Shown: piece after piece, positions 15,477 through 24,295 of the stretch
Layout of the letters: every line of letters starts with the position of its first letter
How positions within the stretch are numbered: position 1 is the first letter of the stretch
From: Agilicoccus flavus
GTDB taxonomy: Bacteria; Actinomycetota; Actinomycetes; Actinomycetales; Dermatophilaceae
DNA: 64,000 nt
Direction: 5' to 3'
Assembly: GCF_014857905.1 (NCBI RefSeq)
Contig: NZ_JACYXE010000011.1
Coordinates: 1 to 64,000, forward strand
Program-made: the position numbers and the translations under genes
Notes under the pieces: model-generated
Databases searched by the model: none
What the model was told of the DNA's origin: nothing
Seen by the model: the letters and a program-made list of their open reading frames with translations, nothing else

Positions 15477-16718
15477 ATGACGACGACCCCCGACGCCTGC
15501 CCCGCCCACGACGAGCGCCTCGCCTACCCCTTCGAGCACCCCACCGCGCTGGCGCCGCCGCGGGAGTGGGACCGGCTGCGCCGCGAGTGCCCGGTCGCGC
15601 AGGTCCGGGCCGCCAACGGCGTCGACGGCGTGCTTCTGACCCGGCACGCCGACGTCAAGGCGATGCTCGCCGACCCCCGCTTCCAGCGAGGCTCTCTCAC
15701 CGGCGAACCCGGCGGTCTCGGCGACACCTCCGGCCCGGGCACGGGCGACGGGGGCGGCATGGTCGGCCTCGACTCGATGATGGCCGGCGAGGGCCACGTC
15801 CGGTGGCGGCGCCTGCTCGGGCGCACGTTCACCGTCCGCCGCGTGCGCGCCATGCAACCCGCGATGGAGCGGCTCGCGAACGGCCTCCTCGACGAGATGG
15901 TCGCCTCGGGCGCCCCGGCCGATCTGCGCGAGGCGTTCGGTTTCCCGCTGCCGGTCTTCGTCATCTGTGACCTGCTCGGAGTGCCCGCGCAGGACCGGGA
16001 CCGCTTCTCGGCCTGGTCGGACCGCCTGCTCAACCTCACGACCTACACCCAGGAGGAGTCGCTCGAGGCGGGGATCGAGCTGTACACCTACATGCTCTCC
16101 CTCGTCCAGGGCAAGCGGGCGGAGCCGGGCGAGGACCTGCTCTCGGAGCTCACCGCCATCTCCGACGAGGACTCGACCCGGCTGACCGAGGAGGAGCTCG
16201 TCATGACGGGCATCGCCCTTCTCGTGGCCGGGCACGAGACGACGGCCAACATGATCGGCAAGATGGTCGCGATGCTCCTCGCGGATCGGGAGCGTTGGGA
16301 GGCGCTGCTCGCGGACCGATCGCTCGTGCGCACCGCCGTCGAGGAGTGCCTGCGCTTCGACGCCAACCTCGGCTTCGCGATGTCGCGCCACGTCGACGAG
16401 GACATCGAGGTGGCCGGGTCGACGATCCCCGCCGGGAGCACGGTGTGGTCGGCGATGGCGGCGGCGAACCGCGACGAGGCGGTGTTCGAGAAGGCGGGCG
16501 ACATGGACCTGTCCCGTCACCCGAACCCGCACCTGACGTTCGGGGTGGGGGCGCACTCCTGCCTGGGGCAGACGCTCGCGCGGGTCGAGCTGCAGACGGC
16601 GCTGGAGGTGCTGCTCGGGCGGCTCCCGACCCTCGATCTCGCCGTGTCCGAGGGGGAGCTGCGCCGCCGCGAGGGGTTGCTCGTCGGCGGGTTGGAAGAG
16701 GTCCCGGTGCGGTGGTGA
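15477..16718 (+). CDS. Cytochrome P450
   Basis: This 413-residue bacterial class I P450 has the I-helix motif AGHETT (251-256), the ExxR motif in EECLRF (Glu290, Arg293) and the heme loop FGVGAHSCLG with the axial Cys at 362. It is soluble. The overall pattern resembles actinobacterial CYP105/CYP107-type enzymes that oxidise macrolides, steroids or xenobiotics; the substrate cannot be predicted. An AGGAGG-like site precedes the ATG. The divergent ferredoxin and the overlapping TetR gene form a small regulated module. Confidence 0.93.
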   Translation: MTTTPDACPAHDERLAYPFEHPTALAPPREWDRLRRECPVAQVRAANGVDGVLLTRHADVKAMLADPRFQRGSLTGEPGGLGDTSGPGTGDGGGMVGLDSMMAGEGHVRWRRLLGRTFTVRRVRAMQPAMERLANGLLDEMVASGAPADLREAFGFPLPVFVICDLLGVPAQDRDRFSAWSDRLLNLTTYTQEESLEAGIELYTYMLSLVQGKRAEPGEDLLSELTAISDEDSTRLTEEELVMTGIALLVAGHETTANMIGKMVAMLLADRERWEALLADRSLVRTAVEECLRFDANLGFAMSRHVDEDIEVAGSTIPAGSTVWSAMAAANRDEAVFEKAGDMDLSRHPNPHLTFGVGAHSCLGQTLARVELQTALEVLLGRLPTLDLAVSEGELRRREGLLVGGLEEVPVRW

Positions 16719-17332
16719 GCGTCGCGGCCGTCCGGGACACCCGGACGTTGCTGCTCGACACCGCGATGCGCCTGTACGCCGAGGGTGGCCTGTCGCTGGT
16801 CTCCAACCGGCAGGTGGCGCAGGCCGCCGGGCAGGCGAACAACTCGGCGGTCGCGTACCACGTGGGCACGAAGGCCGACCTCGTGGCGGCGATCTGTGAG
16901 CGCCTGGCGGAGCCGGTCCTCGCCCGGACGGCCGCGATGGTGGCGGACTGCCGCGGGTCGGTGCGGCCGCGGGACCACGTCGCGAGCCTCGTCGCGCCCT
17001 ACGTCGGCCACCTCGCGACCCTAGGGCAGCCGAGCTGGGCCGCCCGGTTCGCGGCGCAGGTCAGCGCCGACCCGGTGTACGGCCCCGACCTGTTGTGGCG
17101 CGGCTCGACGGCGGCCCACGCCGAGGCGTTCGTCGCGATGTGGGCACAGGCCCCGGTCCTGCCCCCCGAGGTCGTCGAGCTCCGCCTGCAGATGATGCGC
17201 CTCGTCGTCGTCCACACGTGCGCGGAACGCGAGGCCACCGCGGCGCGGACCGGCCGACCCGCCGACTGGGCGGCCGTCGAGAGCGCCCTCGTCGACGCCG
17301 TGACCGGCCTGCTCACGGCTCCGATCGGCTGA
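16715..17332 (+). CDS. TetR-family transcriptional regulator
   Basis: This 205-residue protein starts at GTG 16715, overlapping the P450 stop (GTGA); GTG 16712 is an alternative. The helix-turn-helix region reads TAMRLYAEGGLSLVSNRQVAQAAGQANNSAVAYHVGTKADLVAAI. The rest is an all-helical ligand domain. By position it probably controls the P450/ferredoxin pair. The intergenic region 15390-15476 holds a short dyad (GTCA-N6-TGAC) that could be part of an operator, but this is weak. Confidence 0.85.
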   Translation: MSVAAVRDTRTLLLDTAMRLYAEGGLSLVSNRQVAQAAGQANNSAVAYHVGTKADLVAAICERLAEPVLARTAAMVADCRGSVRPRDHVASLVAPYVGHLATLGQPSWAARFAAQVSADPVYGPDLLWRGSTAAHAEAFVAMWAQAPVLPPEVVELRLQMMRLVVVHTCAEREATAARTGRPADWAAVESALVDAVTGLLTAPIG

Positions 17333-17347
17333 GCGCGCCCGGCGCTC

Positions 17348-19363
17348 TCAGTCGGCCCGACCGCCGCCGGGATCGCGCAGGCCGCGCCCGGCGGCGCCGG
17401 AGTCGCGGGCGTCGAGGTAGGAGCCGACGACGGCGGCCCCGAGGTCGTCGAGGTCGGGGGCGACGACCCGACCGTCGACGCGGCGGGCGAGCTGGTCGAC
17501 GAGCCGGGCGAGCCCGTAGTCGTCGCCGAGGCGGAAGATCGTCGTCTGCGCGCCGAGGCGGCCGACGTCGTCGAGGGCCCGGACGGTGAGCGCGAGGGTG
17601 ACCGGGTGCGGGGGGTAGGCGAACTCGGCGCCGCCCGAGCGATCGAGGTGCGCGGTCGGCTCACCGTCGGTGACGACGAGCAGCACGGGCTGTGCGTTCG
17701 GGTGCTTGCGGAAGAAGCGGTGTGCGAGCTGCAGGGCGTGGTGGAGGTTCGTGCCCTGCTCGTACTGCGCCTCGAGCGCGGTGAGCTCCTCGATCCGGGT
17801 CGTGCGGGCGTGCCGGCCGAAGGCGATGAGCTGGAGGTCGTCGCCGCGGAAGCGGCTGGTCACGAGCTGGTGCAGGGCGAGGGCGGTGCGCTTCATCGCA
17901 ACCCAGCGGCCCTCCATCGCCATGGAGAAGGACGTGTCGACGAGCAGGGCCACCGCCGCCTGCGTGCGGGCCTCGGTCCGGTCGACCTCGACGTCCTCCA
18001 TGCTCAGGCGCAGCCCCGACCGGGCGTCGCCGCCCTCGGCCGCGACCCGCTGGACGGCGTTGGTCACGGTGCGGGTCACGTTCCACGGCTCGGTGTCGCC
18101 GAACTCCCACGGCCGCGTGGAGCCGTCGAGCTCCCCGGCGGCGCCGGCGCGGCGCAGGTCGCGCTGGCCCGTGCGGCCCGACAGCCGCTCGGCGATGTCG
18201 CGCAGCAGTGACTTCCCGAGCTGTCGCATGGCGGCGGGCGAGAGCCGGAGCGCGCCGTCGGCCCCCCGGTCCAGGTAGCCCGACTCGCGCAGGGCTCGCT
18301 CGAGCTCGGCGAGGGTGCGGGCGTCGACGGCGGCCTGGTCCCCGAGCTGCCGGGCGAGCGCGTCGAGGTCGACGTCGTCCATCTGCGCGCCCGAGTACTG
18401 CTGCGAGAGCTGGTCGGAGAGCTCGTCGAGCTGAGCGAGGTCCTGCAGGACGCCGGTGCCGTCGCCCAGGCCGAGACCCTGCTCCCCCTCGAACGACTCC
18501 GACCCGCCCCAGTCCTGGCCCGGGCGCAGCGCCTGGAGGTTGTCGTCGAGGCGGTCGAGCGCCTGCGCCAGCTCGGGCGACCCGAACGCCTGCTGCGACA
18601 GCTCCGCGAGCTCGGCCCGCTGCTCGGGGGTCATCGAGTTGAGCATCCGGCGGGCCGCCGCGGCCCGCTCGGCCAGGGCGTCGAGCAGCTCGTCGAGGTC
18701 CTGCGGATCGCCGGGGACGGAGTCGCCGTGCTTGTCCATGAACTCGGCGAAGTCCTCGGGGGTGTCCTCGCCGAGCCGGCGCTTCTCGAGCAGCTCGTTG
18801 AGGTCGGTCATCATCTCGCCGACGCGGGCGCGGTCCTGCTCGGTCGCGCCCTCGAGGGCCTGCTTCATGCCGGCGAACCGCTGGTCGAGCGCCTCCCGCC
18901 CGAGCAGGTCCTTGATCTGCTCGTACGACTCGCGCGCCTCGCTGCTGCGCCACGGGTAGTCGCCGAGCTCGCTGACGGCGGCCGCGGTGGAGGAGGGCAG
19001 GTTCACGATGCGCATCTCGGCGAAACGGGCGTCGTCGTCGAGGTCGCGGGCGAGCTGCTTGCGTTCGGCGAGCACCGCCTGGTCGAGGAGCTCGCGCACC
19101 TCGTCCAGGGTGCCGCCGAGGCTGTGCCGGGCGAGCAGGTCCCGCCGGCGCTGCGCCACCTGACCCGCCAGGTCGTCGAGGCCGCGCAGCTCGTTGCCGC
19201 CGCGGCGCAGGAACTCCTGCATCGCGCGCTGCGGGGACGTGCCGGCCATGACGTCCTCGCCGATCGCGGCGAGCGCCTCGCCGAGGTCGACCGGCGGGGC
19301 GAGCGGGTCGCCGCCGGTGTACCGGCCGTAGCGGGAGCGGCCGCGGCCGCGTCGGGTGCTCAC
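17348..19363 (-). CDS. VWA-domain protein partner of a MoxR-type ATPase
   Basis: This 671-residue cytosolic protein starts at GTG 19363. Residues about 60-450 are long, charged and helical. The C-terminal third is a von Willebrand A domain with the MIDAS motif DTSFS at residues 476-480 and a later VVTDGEPT. It follows the MoxR-type ATPase gene by 24 bases. Such pairs act together as AAA+ chaperone/metal-insertase-like systems related to magnesium chelatase and CoxD/CoxE. The client protein is unknown. Confidence 0.85.
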   Translation of the reverse strand: MSTRRGRGRSRYGRYTGGDPLAPPVDLGEALAAIGEDVMAGTSPQRAMQEFLRRGGNELRGLDDLAGQVAQRRRDLLARHSLGGTLDEVRELLDQAVLAERKQLARDLDDDARFAEMRIVNLPSSTAAAVSELGDYPWRSSEARESYEQIKDLLGREALDQRFAGMKQALEGATEQDRARVGEMMTDLNELLEKRRLGEDTPEDFAEFMDKHGDSVPGDPQDLDELLDALAERAAAARRMLNSMTPEQRAELAELSQQAFGSPELAQALDRLDDNLQALRPGQDWGGSESFEGEQGLGLGDGTGVLQDLAQLDELSDQLSQQYSGAQMDDVDLDALARQLGDQAAVDARTLAELERALRESGYLDRGADGALRLSPAAMRQLGKSLLRDIAERLSGRTGQRDLRRAGAAGELDGSTRPWEFGDTEPWNVTRTVTNAVQRVAAEGGDARSGLRLSMEDVEVDRTEARTQAAVALLVDTSFSMAMEGRWVAMKRTALALHQLVTSRFRGDDLQLIAFGRHARTTRIEELTALEAQYEQGTNLHHALQLAHRFFRKHPNAQPVLLVVTDGEPTAHLDRSGGAEFAYPPHPVTLALTVRALDDVGRLGAQTTIFRLGDDYGLARLVDQLARRVDGRVVAPDLDDLGAAVVGSYLDARDSGAAGRGLRDPGGGRAD

Positions 19364-19387
19364 GCCCGCCGCCGGGCGCGCGTCGAC

Positions 19388-20776
19388 TCAGCCATAGATC
19401 GTCTCCCGGCCATCGGTGTCCTTGCTGATGCGGCGCGCGAGGAAGAGCCCCTCGAGGGCCAGTTCGGCGGCCCCGGCGCGGCCGGCGTCGTCGGTCGCGC
19501 CGAGCCGGGCGGCGAGGTCGTCGTACAGCGTGGACCCGGGCAGGTCGGGCAGCCCGTCGAGCACCTCCTGGGCGCTGACCTGCTCGCCCGTCGTCACCGA
19601 GGCGCCCGCCTCGATGGCGTCGACGAGCGGCGACAGGTCGAGGCCCGCGAGGCGGGCGCGGATGGCGCCGGCCGTGGCCGTGCGCAGCAGGTGGGTGAGG
19701 ATCTCGTCCTCGCGCCCCTCCTGTCCGGTCTCGAACTCGACCTTGCCGCCGAGCACGTCGACCGCGGTGACGAGGTCGACGACCCGCGCCAGGGCGCGCG
19801 GCTCGCCCCGCCGGGTCGCCCGGTGCAGCGCGGCCGCCGCCATGGTCTCGGCGCCGGCGATGGCGAACCGCGCCGAGACGCCCGAGCGCTGGTCGACGGC
19901 CGGCGAGTCGCGCAGCTCGCGGGTGAACCGCGCGAGGATCTCGACGATGACGTCGGGCACCTCGGCCACGAGGTGCGCCTCCTGGCGCACGACCGCGACC
20001 TCGTCGGCCAGCTCCAGCGGGTAGTGGGTGCGGATCTCGGCGCCGAAGCGATCCTTGAGCGGCGTGATGATGCGCCCGCGGTTCGTGTAGTCCTCGGGGT
20101 TGGCGGACGCGACGACGAACACGTCGAGCGGGAGCCGCAGGACGTACCCGCGGATCTGGACGTCGCGCTCCTCCATGACGTTGAGCATGGCGACCTGGAT
20201 GCGCTCGGCGAGGTCGGGCAGCTCGTTGACGGCGACGATGCCGCGGTGGCTGCGGGGGACGAGCCCGAAGTGGATCGTCTCGGGGTCGCCGAGGCTGCGG
20301 CCCTCCGCGACCTTGACGGGGTCGACGTCGCCGATGAGGTCGCCCACGCTCGTGTCGGGGGTGGCGAGCTTCTCGGCGTAGCGCTCGTCGCGGTGGCGCC
20401 ACGCGACGGGCAGCGCGTCGCCGAGCTCGGCCGCGCGGCGCTGCGACGCGTGCGTGATCGGCCGGTAGGGGTGCTCCCCGAGCTCGGACCCCTCGATGAC
20501 GGGGGTCCACTCGTCGAGCAGGCCGACGAGGGTGCGCAGCAGGCGCGTCTTGCCCTGGCCCCGCTCGCCGAGGAGCACGATGTCGTGGCCCGCCAGGATC
20601 GCCCGTTCCACCTGCGGGATGACCGTGTCCTGCAGGCCGTGCAGGCCCGGCCACGGGTCCTCGTGCGCGCCGAGCTTGGCCAACAGGTTGTCGCGCAGCT
20701 CGGTGCGCAGGTCCTTCTCGACGTGCCCCGACGCGCGCAGTTCGCCGACGGTACCGATGGTGGGGTGCTCGCTCAC
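19388..20776 (-). CDS. MoxR/magnesium-chelatase-like AAA+ ATPase
   Basis: This protein is 462 residues if started at GTG 20776 (VSEHPTIGTVGELR); another GTG at 20824 is possible. The P-loop GERGQGKT lies at residues 70-77. Walker B is IVAVNELPDL, with Asn in place of the usual second acidic residue, and sensor motif VVASANPEDYTNRGRIITPLKDRFG follows. It is likely the motor of the ATPase/VWA pair, remodelling an unknown client. The gene order ATPase then VWA protein is the usual arrangement. Confidence 0.85.
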   Translation of the reverse strand: MSEHPTIGTVGELRASGHVEKDLRTELRDNLLAKLGAHEDPWPGLHGLQDTVIPQVERAILAGHDIVLLGERGQGKTRLLRTLVGLLDEWTPVIEGSELGEHPYRPITHASQRRAAELGDALPVAWRHRDERYAEKLATPDTSVGDLIGDVDPVKVAEGRSLGDPETIHFGLVPRSHRGIVAVNELPDLAERIQVAMLNVMEERDVQIRGYVLRLPLDVFVVASANPEDYTNRGRIITPLKDRFGAEIRTHYPLELADEVAVVRQEAHLVAEVPDVIVEILARFTRELRDSPAVDQRSGVSARFAIAGAETMAAAALHRATRRGEPRALARVVDLVTAVDVLGGKVEFETGQEGREDEILTHLLRTATAGAIRARLAGLDLSPLVDAIEAGASVTTGEQVSAQEVLDGLPDLPGSTLYDDLAARLGATDDAGRAGAAELALEGLFLARRISKDTDGRETIYG

Positions 20777-20876
20777 GAGACCAACGGTAGGACCGCCCAC
20801 CGACAGGGTCGCGGGCGCACCCACCCCGACGCGGTCGCGCGGGCGCTTCTCCGGGCGCCGACCGGCCCCCCGCCGC

Positions 20877-20882
20877 TAGGGT
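20877..20882 (+). promoter_or_regulatory. Candidate -10 element (leaderless gene)
   Basis: TAGGGT lies six bases before the ATG at 20889, with no ribosome site between, the pattern expected for a leaderless transcript. Confidence 0.4.
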
Positions 20883-20888
20883 GCAGCG

Positions 20889-21719
20889 ATGGCGAGCGAC
20901 ACGGTCGAGGCCGACCCCCGCACCCTCATCGAGCTGTGGCGGGAGGCGGTCGAGCACACGTCCGCGTTCCTGCGGTCCCTCGATCCGGACGACTGGGACC
21001 GGCCCACCGACCTGCCCGGCTGGCGGGTCCGCGACGTCGTGGCCCACCTCGCCCATTTCGAGTCCGTCCTCGCCGGGCACCCGCAGGTGCAGGTCGAGGT
21101 CGGCGACGCGCCGCACGTGCACGGGGAGTTCGGCCGCTACATCGAGGCGGGGGTCCTGGCCCGGGCCGGGCGCCCGCCCGCCCAGCTCGTCGGCGAGTTC
21201 GTCGAGGCGGCCGACGCGCGCTACGGGCACCTCGTCCAGCACCCGATCGACGACCCGTCCGGGACGTCCGACGGGTTCGGCGCCCGCCTCGGCTGGACCT
21301 GGGTCACGCTGCTGCGCAACCGCGTCGTCGACGTGTGGACCCACGAGCAGGACGTCCGCCGCGCCGTCGGCCGCCCCGGCTCGCTCGACACCCCCGCCGC
21401 GCGGCACACCGCGGCGATGATGGCGACCTCGCTCCCGTTCGTCCTCGCCAAGCGGGCGCGGGCCGCGGCCGGGTCGTCGCTCGTCCTCGACGCCGTCGGT
21501 GAACCCGGCGGCCGCCACGTCGTCCTCGTCGGCGACGACGGGCGGGCCCGTCTCGTCGATCAGGCGCCCGACGATCCCACGCTCACCCTCCGGCTCGCCG
21601 CCGCCGACTGGCTCGCCCTCGCGGCCGGCCGCCGGGCCCCGCAGGACGTCGAGGTGCGGGTCGAGGGCGACGCCGATCTGGGGCGTCGCGTGCTGGCGGG
21701 CCTGAGCGTCATGCCCTGA
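20889..21719 (+). CDS. Maleylpyruvate isomerase-family mycothiol-dependent protein
   Basis: This 276-residue protein has the DinB-like four-helix fold of the mycothiol-dependent maleylpyruvate isomerase family. Visible marks are WDRPTDLPGWRVRDVVAHLAHFE (first metal His) and NRVVDVWTHEQDVRRAVGRPG (second His pair), then a C-terminal SCP2-like region. Such proteins use mycothiol, the actinobacterial thiol, as cofactor. The specific reaction is not known. Confidence 0.82.
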   Translation: MASDTVEADPRTLIELWREAVEHTSAFLRSLDPDDWDRPTDLPGWRVRDVVAHLAHFESVLAGHPQVQVEVGDAPHVHGEFGRYIEAGVLARAGRPPAQLVGEFVEAADARYGHLVQHPIDDPSGTSDGFGARLGWTWVTLLRNRVVDVWTHEQDVRRAVGRPGSLDTPAARHTAAMMATSLPFVLAKRARAAAGSSLVLDAVGEPGGRHVVLVGDDGRARLVDQAPDDPTLTLRLAAADWLALAAGRRAPQDVEVRVEGDADLGRRVLAGLSVMP

Positions 21720-21766
21720 CCTCCCTCCGGGTGAGCGTCGCCGGCCCCCGGCGTAGCGTCGCGGAC

Positions 21767-22771
21767 ATGGACTTCCGATACCTCGGCAACAGCGGGCTCA
21801 AGATCTCCGAGATCACCTACGGCAACTGGCTCACGCACGGCTCCCAGGTGGAGAACGAGCAGGCGGTGCGCTGCGTGCGCGCCGCCCTCGACGCCGGCGT
21901 GAGCACCTTCGACACCGCCGACGTCTACGCGAACACCGCCGCGGAGACCGTCCTCGGCGGGGCGCTCGCGAGCGAGCGGCGGGAGTCGCTCGAGATCTTC
22001 ACGAAGGTCTACTTCCCGACCGGCCCCAAGGGGCACAACGACACCGGCCTGTCCCGCAAGCACATCCGCGAGTCGATCGACGCGTCCCTGACGCGGCTGC
22101 GCACCGACTACGTCGACCTCTACCAGGCGCACCGCTACGACCACGAGACGCCGCTCGAGGAGACGATGCAGGCGTTCGCCGACGTGGTCCGCGCCGGCAA
22201 GGCCCTCTACATCGGCGTGAGCGAGTGGGACGCCGACCAGCTGCGCGCCGGGCACGCCCTCGCGACCGACCTCGGGATCCAGCTCATCTCCAACCAGCCG
22301 CAGTACTCGATGCTGTGGCGGGTCATCGAGGAGAAGGTCGTGCCGGCGAGCGAGGAGCTCGGCATCTCCCAGATCGTCTGGTCGCCGGTGGCGCAGGGCA
22401 TCCTCACCGGCAAGTACAAGCCGGGTCAGCAGCCCCCGGAGGGCAGCCGCGCCACCGACGAGAAGGGGGGCGCCGACATGATCAAGCGGTTCATGAACGA
22501 CGAGACCCTCACCGCCGTGGCGAAGCTCGAGCCGGTCGCGAAGGACCTCGGCCTGAGCATGGCGCAGCTCGCCATCGCGTGGGTCCTCGCCAACGACAAC
22601 GTCGCCTCCGCGATCATCGGCGCCTCCCGCCCGGAGCAGGTCACCGACAACGTCAAGGCCGCCGGCGTGCGCCTCGACGCCGACGTCCTCGCGACCATCG
22701 ACGACGCCCTCGGCGGCATCGTCGAGCGCGACCCCGGCAAGACCGTGTCTCCGGAGACGCGGATCGTCTGA
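21767..22771 (+). CDS. Aldo/keto reductase (potassium-channel beta-subunit-like)
   Basis: This 334-residue AKR has the TIM-barrel active site: Asp and Tyr in FDTADVYANTAAE, Lys in EIFTKVYFP and His in LYQAHRYDHE. The cofactor-binding tail is AIIGASRPEQVTDN. It resembles the KCNAB/YghZ branch, which reduces aldehydes such as methylglyoxal with NADPH. TAGCGT seven bases before the ATG suggests a leaderless promoter. A hairpin follows the gene. Confidence 0.9.
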   Translation: MDFRYLGNSGLKISEITYGNWLTHGSQVENEQAVRCVRAALDAGVSTFDTADVYANTAAETVLGGALASERRESLEIFTKVYFPTGPKGHNDTGLSRKHIRESIDASLTRLRTDYVDLYQAHRYDHETPLEETMQAFADVVRAGKALYIGVSEWDADQLRAGHALATDLGIQLISNQPQYSMLWRVIEEKVVPASEELGISQIVWSPVAQGILTGKYKPGQQPPEGSRATDEKGGADMIKRFMNDETLTAVAKLEPVAKDLGLSMAQLAIAWVLANDNVASAIIGASRPEQVTDNVKAAGVRLDADVLATIDDALGGIVERDPGKTVSPETRIV

Positions 22772-22832
22772 CCGGCGGCTCCGCGTCTCGCGCACCCCAA
22801 GACGCGTCTCGTCTGCTGGATCATGCCGTTCG

Positions 22833-22868
22833 CGCTCACCCATGCCGTCCTCGCGGCATGGGTGAGCG
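22833..22868. terminator. 15-bp stem hairpin between convergent genes
   Basis: The perfect stem 22833-22847/22854-22868 has a six-base loop (TCCTCG) and the core CCCATGCCG/CGGCATGGG. It lies between the convergent aldo/keto reductase and DoxX genes and could serve both strands. A related hairpin with the same ATGCCG/CGGCAT core and loop length is at 38421-38450. Confidence 0.65.
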
Positions 22869-22899
22869 GCTTAGCGGTGAGGGCCGAACCTCACGTTCC

Positions 22900-23973
22900 T
22901 CACCGGTTGAGCGGCGGGCGGGGGTCCCAGGAGACGCCGCGGTCGTGCAGGAAGGTGGCCTCGGGGTCGGGGGTGAGCACGACGTCCTGGCCGGCGCCGA
23001 CGAGGTGCAGCCCGTCGCCGGCGCGCGTGAAGGACAGGGTGAGGGTCTGGGCCGTCGCGCCCTTCGCGGACGACGGCTCGTCGCGGTGGAGCGGCGCGCC
23101 GCGGGTGATCTCGATGGTCCCGGGCTTCGGGATCCGGTAGCCGCCCAGGTAGAGGCGGCCGTCGGCGAGGCGGATGCTCACGGTGGCCCGACCCTGGAAG
23201 CCGTCCCGCGCGAAGGACACCTGCGACCACCGGGCGTCGCGGCTCAGTTGCGCGGACGGCCGGGCCGCGTCCTGCGTGACGCGGTACACGCCGGGGACGC
23301 CGTGCCCCATCGGCACCGGGGTGGTCACGGTGCCCACCACCCCGGCTCCCGCCAGGGCGACGAGGGCCAGGCCCGCGAGGGGTCCGGCGAACCGGGTGAA
23401 CCGGCGGACCCGCGGGAACGGCACCGCCTCCGCCGACGGCCCGGCGGGCACCGGACCGCTGCCGAGCAGGGCGCGGGCGAAGCGCGTCGCGTACGGCGCC
23501 AGGACGAGCAGGCAGCCGACCGTCAGTGCGAGGGACAACTGTTTGACGGGCACGTCATAGGCGAGGTTGAGGACGAAGACGACACCCATGTCGGCGGCGC
23601 CGATGAGCGCGCCGAGGCCCGCCGTCCTCCGCCACACGAGCAGCACCGCGGCGAGCACCTCGGCCAGGCCCGCGAGGCACTGGACGAGCGGCGAGAATCC
23701 CATGAGGCGCCACAGCAGGCCCATCGGGCTCATCTCGCCGAACTGCACGAGCGCGTCGCCGACGTCGGCCCGGCCCATCTGCAGGAGGAACACCTTGCTC
23801 CAGCCGTAGACCGCGATGATCCCCGCCAGTCCGATGCGCAGGAGCCAGTGGCCCATCCACCCGGCCGCGACGAGGCGGGAGCGCCACGGCGCGTTGCGCG
23901 TCGCGGGCGCCGTCGCAGGGTCGACGCCCGGCGGGGGTGCGATGTCGGGCGTGGTGGAGGTCCTGGTCGGCAT
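22900..23973 (-). CDS. DoxX-family membrane protein
   Basis: This 357-residue protein has an N-terminal DoxX domain of four membrane helices (about residues 45-180), including LLRIGLAGIIAVYGWSKVF, followed by another membrane helix near 205-225 and an approximately 120-residue C-terminal domain outside the membrane that was not recognised. DoxX proteins are linked to redox or thiol stress and quinone reactions in actinobacteria, but the role here is unclear. It follows the BetT-type gene on the same strand after a 322-bp gap. Confidence 0.75.
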   Translation of the reverse strand: MPTRTSTTPDIAPPPGVDPATAPATRNAPWRSRLVAAGWMGHWLLRIGLAGIIAVYGWSKVFLLQMGRADVGDALVQFGEMSPMGLLWRLMGFSPLVQCLAGLAEVLAAVLLVWRRTAGLGALIGAADMGVVFVLNLAYDVPVKQLSLALTVGCLLVLAPYATRFARALLGSGPVPAGPSAEAVPFPRVRRFTRFAGPLAGLALVALAGAGVVGTVTTPVPMGHGVPGVYRVTQDAARPSAQLSRDARWSQVSFARDGFQGRATVSIRLADGRLYLGGYRIPKPGTIEITRGAPLHRDEPSSAKGATAQTLTLSFTRAGDGLHLVGAGQDVVLTPDPEATFLHDRGVSWDPRPPLNR

Positions 23974-24226
23974 GGTCCGACCGTCCTTTCCGCTCGGGGA
24001 CGTGCAACCTGACGACCTCCTGTCTACGAGTGAGGCGCCGCGGCGGGCGTCGAACCGTGGGACCGACCTGGTGCCCTCGCATCAGACCGAGGTCGTACGC
24101 GACCGAGCGGCCGGCCGCGTCGTCGGGCCGGAAGCTCGTCGAGGAGAACGACGCTCAGATGCGACGTGTCGATGGCGGCTCCGGAGACGCGGCGGCCCGC
24201 CGCCGGGCGTCGGGGCGGCACGACGA

Positions 24227-24272
24227 CGGCCGCGGCCGCGGGATGCCCTCTCGGGTCCCGCGACCGCGGCCG
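24227..24272 (-). terminator. Strong hairpin after the BetT-type carrier gene
   Basis: A 17-bp stem with one mismatch (24227-24243/24256-24272) and a 12-base loop lie 24 bp past the stop of the carrier gene. The remaining 322-bp gap (23974-24295) shows no further gene or clear site. Confidence 0.6.
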
Positions 24273-24295
24273 CGATCGACGTGCGTGGCGCCGTT

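Noticed and set aside
17661-21518. A 1285-residue minus-strand open frame
   Set aside because: It is the out-of-frame shadow of the MoxR/VWA pair and the mycothiol gene.
24227-24272. Mobile-element end
   Set aside because: Its position just after a stop codon and short loop fit a terminator better.
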